From contig NZ_AZCP01000001.1 of the NCBI RefSeq assembly GCF_001433855.1, forward strand, positions 219,722-283,721: a stretch of DNA of 64,000 nucleotides. The letters run 5' to 3'. Position numbers and translations under genes: made by a program. Position 1 is the first letter of the stretch. Every line of letters starts with the position of its first letter. This DNA comes from Levilactobacillus brevis ATCC 14869 = DSM 20054. Lineage in GTDB: Bacteria > Bacillota > Bacilli > Lactobacillales > Lactobacillaceae. The notes under the pieces are model-generated. The model ran no database searches. It was not told where the DNA came from and worked only from the letters and a program-made list of their open reading frames with translations. This document shows, one piece after another, positions 17,569 to 29,456 of the stretch.

Positions 17569-17663
17569 GTGGTGCACTCCTCTCACATGGTACTATTTTA
17601 TCTAGTATGCAAAAAAAAACGGCTAGTTGCAAGTGATCTTATTGGGAAAAGGATGTGGTGGGG

Positions 17664-18410
17664 ATGCAATTAAACCCCGATGAACGAATCGATCAACTCT
17701 ATAGTCAAGATATTAAAATCATTCAAAGCCCAGAGGTATTTGCCTTTTCACTGGATGCGGTTTTGCTCGCGGACTTTGCGAAGTTACCGATCAGAGCCAC
17801 CAGTCAAACAGTTGATTTATGCGCTGGTAATGGGGCAGTCGGCTTATTCATGAGTCACCAAACGCACGGTCAGATTGCTGAAGTTGAAATTCAACCACGG
17901 TTAGCAGATATGGCACGGCGGAGCATTGAACTGAATCAACTGAGCGATCGTTTGAGCGTCTATGAAGGGGATTTAGCGGACGTTACGCAATGGATTCCCA
18001 AGGATTCAGTTGATGTTGTGACGTGTAATCCACCATACTTTGCGGATTTGCCGGATAGTCAAAAGAACCCGAATCAGTATTTGGCCATCGCCCGCCACGA
18101 GATTGCGACTGATTTAGCAACCGTTGTTGCGACAACGAGTGGGTTGTTAAAAATGACTGGCAAGGCCTACTTTGTGCATCGGCCGGATCGGTTGGGTCAG
18201 CTATTTCAATTGTTTTCTGAAAATCGGTTGGCACCGAAAAAAGTTCGGTTAGTTTATCCTAAACCGCACAAGGAAGCCAATATGGTATTGGTTGAAGCCA
18301 TTAAGGACGGTAAGACAGGTGGCTTACGGTTTATGGAACCACTGACGGTTTATGACGCACAGGGACATTACACACCTGAAGTGGAGGCGTTGCTGTATGG
18401 ACGAGCCTAA
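17664..18410 (+). CDS. tRNA1(Val) (adenine-N6)-methyltransferase family (TrmN6/YfiC-like)
   Basis: A 248-residue class I SAM-dependent methyltransferase. Motif I is [13 protein letters not shown] and the catalytic motif is CNPPYF, the N-P-P-Y form for N6 methylation of adenine. The N-terminal region with [17 protein letters not shown] is characteristic of the YfiC/TrmN6 group. The start is uncertain: ATG 17664 is preferred for spacing from AAAAGGA, but GTG codons at 17655 and 17658 are possible. It overlaps the GIY-YIG gene by 14 bp. Confidence 0.85.
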   Translation: MQLNPDERIDQLYSQDIKIIQSPEVFAFSLDAVLLADFAKLPIRATSQTVDLCAGNGAVGLFMSHQTHGQIAEVEIQPRLADMARRSIELNQLSDRLSVYEGDLADVTQWIPKDSVDVVTCNPPYFADLPDSQKNPNQYLAIARHEIATDLATVVATTSGLLKMTGKAYFVHRPDRLGQLFQLFSENRLAPKKVRLVYPKPHKEANMVLVEAIKDGKTGGLRFMEPLTVYDAQGHYTPEVEALLYGRA

Positions 18411-18666
18411 GCAGTATTATTTTTATGTTCTGTTATGTGCAGATCAGTCCTTATATGGTGGTTTTACCACTGATGTGGCGAAGCGTTTTGCCACGCATCT
18501 AGCGGGTAAAGGGGCTAAATATACTCGGGTTCATCGCCCGTTGAAGGTTCTGTATAGTGAGGCCTTCGATAATAAACATGATGCCTTACACGCTGAGTGG
18601 GCGTTTAAGCATCAAAGTCGACAAAAGAAGGTCACCTTCCTAGCCAATCATGGCGTAAGCATTTAA
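18397..18666 (+). CDS. GIY-YIG nuclease superfamily protein (YhbQ/YazA-like)
   Basis: An 89-residue single-domain GIY-YIG protein. The motif is seen as [18 protein letters not shown], followed by the conserved Arg and His in [18 protein letters not shown] and Glu in ALHAEWAFK. Small stand-alone members are thought to act in DNA repair, with no settled substrate. Its ATG lies inside the end of the methyltransferase gene with GTGGAGG about 9 bp upstream. The same methyltransferase-GIY-YIG pairing is seen in Bacillus (yabB-yazA), which supports co-translation. Confidence 0.9.
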   Translation: MDEPKQYYFYVLLCADQSLYGGFTTDVAKRFATHLAGKGAKYTRVHRPLKVLYSEAFDNKHDALHAEWAFKHQSRQKKVTFLANHGVSI

Positions 18667-18749
18667 CACGTCATATGGTATTGACTTATGTTAAACTAAC
18701 GGGTAGAACGTGGAACATGTTCAAAGATTAATTTGAGGAGGAACTTACT

Positions 18750-19748
18750 GTGAAAATTATTGCTTATGGCATTCGTGACGACGAACAACCTTACTTAGAA
18801 CAATGGTCTAAGGACCAAGGCATCGAAGTCAAAGCGGTTGCGGAACTGTTAGATGAACAGACCGTCGACTTGGCTAAAGGCTATGACGGGGCAGTAGTCT
18901 ACCAACAAAAGCCTTATACAGCGGCCGTGTTGGATCAATTGGCAGCTAACGGTGTGACGAACCTATCCCTACGGAACGTTGGGGTGGATAATGTGGATGC
19001 TGATGCGGTCAAACGAAATGGGTTCAAGGTGACCAACGTGCCAGCCTATTCACCGGCGGCAATTGCTGAATTAACGGTGACTCAGTTGATGCGGCTGTTG
19101 CGGCGGACACCCACATTTGACCGTAAACAGGCACAAGGAGATTTGACTTGGGCACCAGATATCGCCGATGAATTAAATCAGATGACGGTTGGTATTGTAG
19201 CTACGGGTCGAATTGGACGTGCGGCCATGCGTATTTACCAAGGCTTTGGTGCAAAAGTCATTGCTTACGATGTTTTCCACAATCCGGAATTAGAAAAGCA
19301 AGGCATTTATGTCGATACCTTGGATGAATTGTATGCCCAAGCCGATGTCATCTCCTTACATGCCCCTGCAACTAAGGATAATGACCATATGCTAGATGAT
19401 GCGGCCTTTGCTAAAATGAAGGATGGCGTGTGGATTTTGAACCCCGCCCGTGGTGCCTTAATTGATACCGATGCGTTAATTCGGGCCTTGGATAGTGGCA
19501 AGGTTGCGGGTGCGGCCCTTGATGTTTATGAGGACGAAGTGGGAATCTTTAACGCCGACTTTAAGAACTTTGATGCCATCCCAGATGAACGGCTCAAGAA
19601 TTTGATGAAGCGTGAAAATGTTTTAGTGACGCCGCACATTGCTTTTTATACCAAGACGGCGGTTAAGAACATGGTGCAATTTGCTTTAAATAACAATAAA
19701 CAATTGATTGAAACGGGTCAGGCTGAAAACGAAGTCTCGTTCGACTAA
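18750..19748 (+). CDS. ldhD: D-lactate dehydrogenase / D-2-hydroxyacid dehydrogenase
   Basis: This enzyme reduces pyruvate to D-lactate with NADH. At 332 residues it has exactly the usual length. Catalytic Arg lies in LNPARGALID, Glu in LDVYEDE and His in VTPHIAFYT; SLRNVGVDN is also typical. The nucleotide-binding loop reads VGIVATGRIG, so the first Gly of G-x-G-x-x-G is Ala. GTG start with GAGGAGG upstream; monocistronic, ending at a strong terminator. Whether it prefers pyruvate or a larger 2-ketoacid is uncertain given the altered loop. Confidence 0.88.
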   Translation: MKIIAYGIRDDEQPYLEQWSKDQGIEVKAVAELLDEQTVDLAKGYDGAVVYQQKPYTAAVLDQLAANGVTNLSLRNVGVDNVDADAVKRNGFKVTNVPAYSPAAIAELTVTQLMRLLRRTPTFDRKQAQGDLTWAPDIADELNQMTVGIVATGRIGRAAMRIYQGFGAKVIAYDVFHNPELEKQGIYVDTLDELYAQADVISLHAPATKDNDHMLDDAAFAKMKDGVWILNPARGALIDTDALIRALDSGKVAGAALDVYEDEVGIFNADFKNFDAIPDERLKNLMKRENVLVTPHIAFYTKTAVKNMVQFALNNNKQLIETGQAENEVSFD

Positions 19749-19757
19749 ATTACAACC

Positions 19758-19807
19758 AAAAAATCGGTACCTTCAGCGTTTGTTGCAACTGAAGGTACCG
19801 ATTTTTT
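19758..19807. terminator. Bidirectional terminator, ldhD / HAD gene
   Basis: A perfect 19-bp stem (19758-19776 with 19789-19807) with terminal A6/T6 runs. Confidence 0.92.
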
Positions 19808-19869
19808 GTTTTTATGATTAGATGTTGCGGCATAGACGATTATGCCATGTTCTGGCACATTCATCAGTT

Positions 19870-20589
19870 CTATGAGCATTCAGCCACGGCGGTAAGCGCC
19901 AGTAGAAGATCTTGAAGCTCAAGCGAATCGCCAACCGTTTGATCGGGAATCCAATCGCCGTCTGGCGTTTCTAAATTACGGTGGTTAAACCAAAAGGCAT
20001 GCCAACCAGCTTGCTTAGCACCCTTGACATCCATACCGTAACAATCGCCAACGTAGGCCACTTCACTGGCTCGTAAGTTGAGCCGATGATTCATGAGGGT
20101 GAAAATCTGTGGATCAGGTTTCGCCAGACCCACTTCCTCAGATGTGATAATTGCCTCGCGGTCAATCCATCGATGCATCTGTAACTGCATCACCTTGTCT
20201 AACTGGTGTTGCGTTTTACCATTGGTAATGATTCCCAATTGGAATTGATCTTTAAGCTGATCTAAGGCAGTTGGTAAGCCAGGGAATAATTGGATGCGCT
20301 GCAAGCCAGTTGCGTAGGCTCGTTCAAAATCAACCGCTGCTTCTGTACTGACAGGGGCTAATCCTTGCTGGTGTAACGCGTGATTGAGCCGCTTAACGGC
20401 CATTTCTTCATGAGACCAGTGACCAGCAGCTACTTTGGCGTAGACGCTAGCACTCTGGCAACGATAAGCTTGGAAAAGTTGATTAATATCAGCGTCAACC
20501 GTTGGCATAAGTGACTTTAAGGCTGCCGCAAACGGCGCCCGTTGATCATAGAGCGTGTCATCGACATCAAAGACGACCGCTTTTATCAT
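19870..20589 (-). CDS. HAD superfamily hydrolase (YjjG/YfnB-like)
   Basis: A 239-residue HAD phosphatase with the catalytic DxDxT motif FDVDDTLYD at the N-terminus. Motif II is GIITNGKT and the acidic motif is YVGDCYGMDVKGAKQAGW, with a helical cap domain between residues about 20 and 85. The arrangement resembles YjjG-type nucleotidases, which remove phosphate from non-canonical pyrimidine nucleotides, but the substrate is inferred. The ATG at 20589 follows GAGGAGG; upstream in-frame codons precede that site. Confidence 0.85.
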   Translation of the reverse strand: MIKAVVFDVDDTLYDQRAPFAAALKSLMPTVDADINQLFQAYRCQSASVYAKVAAGHWSHEEMAVKRLNHALHQQGLAPVSTEAAVDFERAYATGLQRIQLFPGLPTALDQLKDQFQLGIITNGKTQHQLDKVMQLQMHRWIDREAIITSEEVGLAKPDPQIFTLMNHRLNLRASEVAYVGDCYGMDVKGAKQAGWHAFWFNHRNLETPDGDWIPDQTVGDSLELQDLLLALTAVAECS

Positions 20590-20674
20590 TGCGTTTCCTC
20601 CTCGGTTAAATCCATAGCAGTTTACCACATTACCAGAAAAAAGCCAATTTAATGCAAAAAAGTGCGGATTTAGC

Positions 20675-20703
20675 TTGTGTTCGCTCCTGGCATTTTGTAT
20701 AAT
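20675..20703 (+). promoter_or_regulatory. rpsB promoter
   Basis: TTGTGT (20675-20680) and TATAAT (20698-20703) are 17 bp apart, upstream of a structured leader of about 115 bases. Confidence 0.7.
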
Positions 20704-20710
20704 AACTTTC

Positions 20711-20826
20711 GGTGCGTATGCGCCAATTCACACCTCGAGTGATGATTGAAGGGGTGCTCGCTTGCGAGTTCTTCGATCGTGCGATCTCGGGGGAGGAAAT
20801 CAAAAACTATTTGGAGGCATTTTATC
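20711..20826 (+). promoter_or_regulatory. Structured rpsB leader
   Basis: Several short perfect stems lie in this leader: GGTGC with GCGCC near 20711-20724, CTCGC with GCGAG (20757-20768) and GATCG with CGATC (20775-20786). Autoregulation of rpsB through its leader is known in enterobacteria; the same control by free S2 is only inferred here. Confidence 0.5.
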
Positions 20827-21630
20827 ATGGCTGTTATTTCAATGAAACAACTGCTCGAAGCCGGTGTCCACTTTGGTCACCAAACCCGTCGTTGGAACCC
20901 TAAGATGAAGCAATACATCTTTACGGAACGTAACGGTATCTACATCATCGACTTACAAAAGACGGTGAAGTTAATCGATGCTGCTTACAACTACATGAAG
21001 GACGAAGCTGCTAAGGGCGCCGTTGTTCTGTTTGTTGGGACAAAGAAGCAAGCACAAGACTCTATCGAAGAAGAAGCAACTCGTGCAGGTCAATACTACG
21101 TTAACCACCGTTGGTTAGGTGGGACTTTGACTAACTGGGAAACCATCCAAACTCGGATCAAGCGTCTGAAGAGCTTGAAGAAGATGGCAACTGATGGCAC
21201 GTTTGATGTTCTTCCTAAGAAGGAAGTTTCCTTGCTGAAGAAGTCTCAAGACAAGTTGGAACGCTTCTTGGGCGGTATCGAAGATATGCCTAAGTTACCT
21301 GACGTTATGTTTATCGTTGACCCTCGTAAGGAACAAATCGCTGTTCACGAAGCACAAAAGTTGAACATTCCGATTGTTGCGATGGTTGATACGAACACTG
21401 ACCCAGACGAAATTGACGTGGTTATCCCATCTAACGATGACGCTATCCGTGCCGTTCGTTTGATCACTTCAAAGATGGCTGATGCAATCGTTGAAGGCCG
21501 TCAGGGTGAAGACCAAGTTGACGAAAAGACCTTTGAAGGTCAAAAGTCTGAAGCCGCTGAAGGCGACAAGAAGACCGCTGACAACTCAATGGAAGATATC
21601 GTTAACGCGGTTGAAGGCGACAACAAGTAA
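20827..21630 (+). CDS. rpsB: 30S ribosomal protein S2
   Basis: S2 joins the 30S subunit late and is needed for mRNA binding through S1-type contacts. The 267-residue protein has typical blocks: [19 protein letters not shown] at the N-terminus, [17 protein letters not shown], and the [20 protein letters not shown] region. A Lys/Glu/Asp-rich tail of about 30 residues follows. The ATG at 20827 has AGGAGG upstream. A frame opening further 5' crosses the leader and is not used. Codon use is strongly biased, as expected for high expression. Confidence 0.97.
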   Translation: MAVISMKQLLEAGVHFGHQTRRWNPKMKQYIFTERNGIYIIDLQKTVKLIDAAYNYMKDEAAKGAVVLFVGTKKQAQDSIEEEATRAGQYYVNHRWLGGTLTNWETIQTRIKRLKSLKKMATDGTFDVLPKKEVSLLKKSQDKLERFLGGIEDMPKLPDVMFIVDPRKEQIAVHEAQKLNIPIVAMVDTNTDPDEIDVVIPSNDDAIRAVRLITSKMADAIVEGRQGEDQVDEKTFEGQKSEAAEGDKKTADNSMEDIVNAVEGDNK

Positions 21631-21686
21631 TTAAATGCAAGGTGTCAGTACTGACACTTTCCAAATATAAGATTTAAAGCACCTTA

Positions 21687-21740
21687 GGCTGGCTTAATGT
21701 TTAGGACCGATAATGGCCTGAGATTGAGTCAGTCTTTTTT
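21687..21740 (+). terminator. rpsB-tsf intergenic terminator / attenuator
   Basis: GGCTGGCTT (21687-21695) pairs with GAGTCAGTC (21726-21734) with GU wobbles, enclosing a small inner stem, and is followed by T6. A separate 16-bp perfect palindrome lies at 21642-21657. Partial termination would let tsf be expressed below rpsB. Confidence 0.65.
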
Positions 21741-21779
21741 GATGTTTTAGACGAATCAATAAAAGGAGGCCATTACACT

Positions 21780-22664
21780 ATGGCAAGCAAAATCACGGCA
21801 GCACAAGTTAAGGAATTACGTGACAAAACTCAAGTTGGGATGATGGACGCAAAGAAGGCTTTGGTTGCTTCTGAAGGCGACATGGACAAAGCAATTGATT
21901 TCTTGCGTGAAAAAGGAATTGCTAAGGCCAAGAAGAAGAGCGGCAATGTTGCGGCTAACGGTTTGGCTCGAGTTAAAGAAGACGGTAACACAGCAGCTAT
22001 TATCGAAGTGAACTCAGAAACAGACTTCGTGGCAACTAACGATACGTTCAACGCCTTGGTTGATACGATTGCTGACACGATTGCTGAAAAGCAACCTGCT
22101 GACTTAGATGCTGCTTTGGCCTTGACGACGGCTGATGGGTCAACCATCAACGATGCTATTGTGAAGACGACACAAGTTACTAGTGAAAACGTGCAATTAC
22201 GTCGTTTTGCTGTTGTTAAGAAGACCGATGGCCAAGTATTCGGTTCATACTTGCACCAAGGTGGTCAAATCGCCGCTGTTGTTGTCTTAGATGGCGCTGA
22301 TGAAGCGACGGCTAAGGACGTTGCCATGCACGTTGCAGCTATCAACCCAGAATTTGTTTCTCGCGATGACATTCCAGCTGAACGGTTGGATCACGAACGT
22401 GAAGTATTGAAGCAAGAAGCTTTGAATGAAGGCAAGCCTGAAAAGATCGTCGAAAAGATGGTCGAAGGTCGCCTACACAAGTTCTTGTCAGAAATCAGCT
22501 TAGCTGACCAACCATTCGTTAAGGATGGCGATCAGACAGTGAGCCAATTTGTTGCTAGCAAGGGTGGTAAGTTAGTGACCTTTGTTCGTTACGAAGTTGG
22601 TGAAGGTATCGAAAAGCCAGTTGCTGACTTGGCAAAAGAAGTTCAAGACCAAATCAACGGCTAA
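21780..22664 (+). CDS. tsf: Elongation factor Ts
   Basis: EF-Ts exchanges GDP for GTP on EF-Tu. The 294-residue protein has the EF-Ts N-terminal UBA-like domain ([24 protein letters not shown]), followed by [14 protein letters not shown], which includes the TDFV contact region for EF-Tu. The dimerisation and core domains complete the normal length. AAAGGAGG is 8 bp upstream. It is separated from rpsB by the attenuator-like hairpin. Confidence 0.97.
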   Translation: MASKITAAQVKELRDKTQVGMMDAKKALVASEGDMDKAIDFLREKGIAKAKKKSGNVAANGLARVKEDGNTAAIIEVNSETDFVATNDTFNALVDTIADTIAEKQPADLDAALALTTADGSTINDAIVKTTQVTSENVQLRRFAVVKKTDGQVFGSYLHQGGQIAAVVVLDGADEATAKDVAMHVAAINPEFVSRDDIPAERLDHEREVLKQEALNEGKPEKIVEKMVEGRLHKFLSEISLADQPFVKDGDQTVSQFVASKGGKLVTFVRYEVGEGIEKPVADLAKEVQDQING

Positions 22665-22672
22665 TTTGTCAG

Positions 22673-22710
22673 AAAAGCGTAGGTTTCCGTTGGGAAACTA
22701 CGCTTTTTTG
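22673..22710 (+). terminator. Terminator of tsf
   Basis: A stem of AAAAGCGTAG plus TTTCC on the left and its complement on the right, with one bulged base, followed by T6. Confidence 0.88.
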
Positions 22711-22777
22711 TTAGCAATTTGACAAAATAGGCGGTTTTCCTAACCCCTGACTATCACTAGCCCGGGGTTTATGATAG

Positions 22778-23533
<756 letters not shown>

Positions 23534-23535
23534 TA

Positions 23536-24093
23536 ATGGCTGATCAGATTATTGAAACAGCACAAGCAAAAATGACAAAGGCAGAAGAGGCCTTAAAGCG
23601 CGAATTGGGATCTATTCGGGCTGGTCGGGCTAACGCCAGCATCTTAAATCGGGTGATGGTTGAGTACTACGGTGCACAAACACCATTGAACCAAGTGGCC
23701 TCAATTACGATTCCGGAACCACGGATTTTAATGGTGACGCCTTATGACAAGTCAGCACTAGAAGACATTGAAAAGGGTATTTTGGAATCCGATGTGGGGA
23801 TTACACCAGCTAACGATGGGACGGCCATCCGACTCGTTGTCCCACAACTGACTGAGGAACGGCGTAAGGAAATTGCTAAGCAAGTTAAAGCTAAGGCAGA
23901 AGAAGGCAAGGTTGCCGTTCGAAACGTTCGTCGAGAAGCCATGGATAACATCAAAAAGGGTCACAAGAATGGTGACTATACGGATGATGACCTGCATAAC
24001 TTAGAAGACCAAGTTCAAAAAGTGACGGATAAGGCCATTAAAGGTGTAGATGCTATCGCGGCCGAGAAGGAACAAGAAGTGTTGACTGACTAA
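23536..24093 (+). CDS. frr: Ribosome recycling factor
   Basis: RRF splits the post-termination ribosome with EF-G. The 185-residue protein has the hallmark [18 protein letters not shown] near residue 20 and [22 protein letters not shown], followed by the long helical arm rich in Lys/Glu. It starts 2 bp after pyrH and is translationally coupled to it. Confidence 0.97.
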   Translation: MADQIIETAQAKMTKAEEALKRELGSIRAGRANASILNRVMVEYYGAQTPLNQVASITIPEPRILMVTPYDKSALEDIEKGILESDVGITPANDGTAIRLVVPQLTEERRKEIAKQVKAKAEEGKVAVRNVRREAMDNIKKGHKNGDYTDDDLHNLEDQVQKVTDKAIKGVDAIAAEKEQEVLTD

Positions 24094-24119
24094 GCTCAAC
24101 TAGACAAGGAGTGCTGAAA

Positions 24120-24542
24120 ATGGCAGAAGACAAGCAAAACAACCAAGATAATATTGAAATTACCCCCGGTTCTAAAGAATTTGGCAAGATGGTTTTTCGG
24201 TTGAATAATCCAGTTAACGCTGAAAATGTCTCAATCTTGAACTATAATGGCGCTGAATTGGAAGAAATTCAAGAAGGCGTTTATGCGCAGCCAGCGTTCG
24301 TTAGCGATGATTTCAACCTCTTCTTTGTGGTAACACAATTGATCGGTGATGACTGGATCGTGGCGTTCTCAAAGGCCACGATTGAAAATGGTAATGAGAT
24401 TACCGATTTGTCGGACCCACTGCCAACGGGTGAAGGCTTGAACCTGTTGGGTCAAGTAAGTGCAGATGATGCCAACAACTTGTTGAGCTACTTCGGCACC
24501 TTGGCTGATGCGAAACGCGGCGAATGGCGGTTAATTGAGTAG
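24120..24542 (+). CDS. Hypothetical protein between frr and uppS
   Basis: 140 residues, acidic, soluble, no signal peptide or membrane segment. A compact alpha/beta region (GKMVFRLNNPVNAENVSI, then AFVSDDFNLFFVVTQLIGDDWIVAF) does not match a family I recognise. AAGGAG lies 8 bp before the ATG at 24120; an in-frame GTG nine bases earlier overlaps that site. It sits 26 bp after frr and before a terminator, so it is probably the last gene of the pyrH-frr transcript. Its position suggests a translation-linked role, but that is only inference. Confidence 0.7.
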   Translation: MAEDKQNNQDNIEITPGSKEFGKMVFRLNNPVNAENVSILNYNGAELEEIQEGVYAQPAFVSDDFNLFFVVTQLIGDDWIVAFSKATIENGNEITDLSDPLPTGEGLNLLGQVSADDANNLLSYFGTLADAKRGEWRLIE

Positions 24543-24575
24543 CCGTTCAAAAACTAAAGTTTTCGCTCAATTTGG

Positions 24576-24605
24576 GGGCCGGGATAGTTTCCCGGTCCTT
24601 TTTTT
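24576..24605 (+). terminator. Terminator upstream of uppS
   Basis: A 9-bp GC-rich stem (24576-24584 with 24590-24598) followed by T7, closing the pyrH-frr unit. Confidence 0.88.
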
Positions 24606-24644
24606 GTTATGATGAATGGTTGTAAAGACCAATGGAGGTGCGCC

Positions 24645-25433
24645 GTGTTTTCATTTTTTAGTAAAGATCAAACGACTGGCGAAGTCGCGGAACATCAATT
24701 AGACGAAGCCAACATTCCCGCCCACATTGCCATCATCATGGATGGTAATGGTCGGTGGGCTCAGCAACGGCATTTGCCCCGGATTGCCGGACACAAACAG
24801 GGGATGAATACTGTGAAGACGGTGGCGAAGGCTGCCAGTCACCTGGGCGTTAAGGTATTAACACTCTATGCGTTTTCAACCGAAAATTGGAAGCGACCCA
24901 ATGCAGAAGTGAATTACCTCATGAAATTACCAGTGGATTTCTTTGGGACGTTTGTGCCTGATTTGATTAAAAATAATATTCGCGTGAAGGTCATGGGCTA
25001 TACGGATCAATTACCGGCTGCGACACAAAAGGCGGTGGCTGATGCTATTGCAGATACGCGGCATTGTACAGGGATGGTTCTGAACTTTGCGCTAAATTAT
25101 GGTGGGCGAGCTGAATTGGTGACGGCGGTTCAACACGTTGCTCAGCAAGTTCAAAGTGGTCAACTAGATCCAGCAGAAATTGATGAGACAACGTTTGATC
25201 GACAATTGATGACGGCGGATTTAGGTGAACTTCGCGACCCGGATTTGTTGATCCGAACGAGTGGGGAGAAACGTTTGTCTAATTTCATGCTCTGGCAGGT
25301 CGCCTACAGCGAATTTGTCTTTATGCAGCAGCACTGGCCTGATTTTGATCAAACGGCCCTAGAAACGGCAATTTATGAGTATCAACAGCGACACCGGCGA
25401 TACGGTGGACTGACTCCTGACACGGAGAAATAA
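24645..25433 (+). CDS. uppS: Undecaprenyl diphosphate synthase (isoprenyl transferase)
   Basis: UppS builds the C55 carrier lipid for peptidoglycan and teichoic acids from isopentenyl diphosphate supplied by the mevalonate route (mvaS). The 262-residue protein has HIAIIMDGNGRWAQQR with the catalytic Asp, TLYAFSTENWKRP, and DLLIRTSGEKRLSNFMLWQ near the C-terminus. The GTG at 24645 is preferred since GGAGGTG lies 6-7 bp upstream; an ATG 36 bases earlier would add an odd Cys-rich leader. It begins the uppS-cdsA-rseP-proS-polC run. Confidence 0.95.
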   Translation: MFSFFSKDQTTGEVAEHQLDEANIPAHIAIIMDGNGRWAQQRHLPRIAGHKQGMNTVKTVAKAASHLGVKVLTLYAFSTENWKRPNAEVNYLMKLPVDFFGTFVPDLIKNNIRVKVMGYTDQLPAATQKAVADAIADTRHCTGMVLNFALNYGGRAELVTAVQHVAQQVQSGQLDPAEIDETTFDRQLMTADLGELRDPDLLIRTSGEKRLSNFMLWQVAYSEFVFMQQHWPDFDQTALETAIYEYQQRHRRYGGLTPDTEK

Positions 25434-25454
25434 TTTTATTGAGGAGTTTTTAAC

Positions 25455-26246
25455 ATGAGACAACGGGTTATTACGGCAGTTGTGGCGTTAATTATCTTTA
25501 TTCCGATTATCGTTGCGGGCGGTATTTGGGTAGACATTGCGGCATTTGCCTTAGGATTAGTGGCATTATCAGAAGTTTTGATTATGCGTAAGAAGTTATT
25601 GGTAAGCCCGGAAGCCATCATTTCCGGCATTGGTATTTTGGCAGTGATTGCGCCTCAGAGTTGGTGGGGTGAACTGCTACCAAGTTACTTGAAGCCTTGG
25701 TATATTGTTTATTTATTTATCTTATTGCTCCTGATGCGAACGGTGGTATCGCGAAATCGCTTCTCCTTTGACGATGCTGGTGTGATTACATTAAGTATGC
25801 TTTACATTGGGGTCGGTTTTCATTTCTTTATTGCCGCCCGGGCGATTAGCTTGGTAGCTCTGTTATACGCGCTGTTCATCGTGTGGACGACAGATTCTGG
25901 TGCCTACATGATTGGCCGGAAGTTAGGTAAACATAAATTAGCGCCGCACATTAGTCCTAATAAGACGTGGGAAGGTTCCATTGGTGGGTCACTAGTGGCC
26001 ACGATTGTGGGGAGCGTGTTTTGGTATTTCTTCCCAATTGGGCACTTTAGCCTAGGGATTATGATTATTTTGACGCTGATCTTTTCTGTGGTTGGTCAAT
26101 TTGGCGACTTGGTTGAATCGGCACTTAAACGGTACTACGGTGTGAAAGATTCTGGGAAGATTTTGCCCGGTCACGGTGGTATCTTAGATCGGTTTGATAG
26201 CCTCTTACTGGTATTACCGGTTATCCATTTGTTTGGATTGATTTAG
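25455..26246 (+). CDS. cdsA: Phosphatidate cytidylyltransferase
   Basis: CdsA makes CDP-diacylglycerol from phosphatidic acid for phospholipid synthesis. The 263-residue integral membrane protein has about seven to eight hydrophobic segments, a conserved SPNKTWEGSIGG block, and the family signature KRYYGVKDSGKILPGHGG with FDS close to the C-terminus. GAGGAG precedes the ATG. It follows uppS by 21 bp, as in most Firmicutes. Confidence 0.96.
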   Translation: MRQRVITAVVALIIFIPIIVAGGIWVDIAAFALGLVALSEVLIMRKKLLVSPEAIISGIGILAVIAPQSWWGELLPSYLKPWYIVYLFILLLLMRTVVSRNRFSFDDAGVITLSMLYIGVGFHFFIAARAISLVALLYALFIVWTTDSGAYMIGRKLGKHKLAPHISPNKTWEGSIGGSLVATIVGSVFWYFFPIGHFSLGIMIILTLIFSVVGQFGDLVESALKRYYGVKDSGKILPGHGGILDRFDSLLLVLPVIHLFGLI

Positions 26247-26341
26247 CGCGGCTGCTGACTTGCGTCGTCTGGGGTCCTAGGGTATGCTAGGGAGCAGATA
26301 AAAAGCGCAGGCTACTCACGACTGAAGAAGGGACGACATCT

Positions 26342-29364
<3,023 letters not shown>

Positions 29365-29402
29365 CTGTTAATGTCGTTTAGCAATTATGAGTTGTGGATA
29401 TG

Positions 29403-29434
29403 AGAGGTCGGGACAAACGTCCTGGCCTCTTTTA
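29403..29434 (+). terminator. Terminator-like hairpin between proS and polC
   Basis: A 12-bp stem (29403-29414 with 29419-29430, loop AAAC) ends in TTTT. It may only attenuate, since polC starts 23 bp later with no clear own promoter. Confidence 0.75.
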
Positions 29435-29456
29435 GCCAGACGAAAGGAGTTTAATT

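Noticed and set aside
20712-20826. Upstream extension of rpsB and a 63-codon frame in the leader
   Set aside because: The leader folds into stems and the AGGAGG directly before 20827 fixes the rpsB start at MAVISMKQ.
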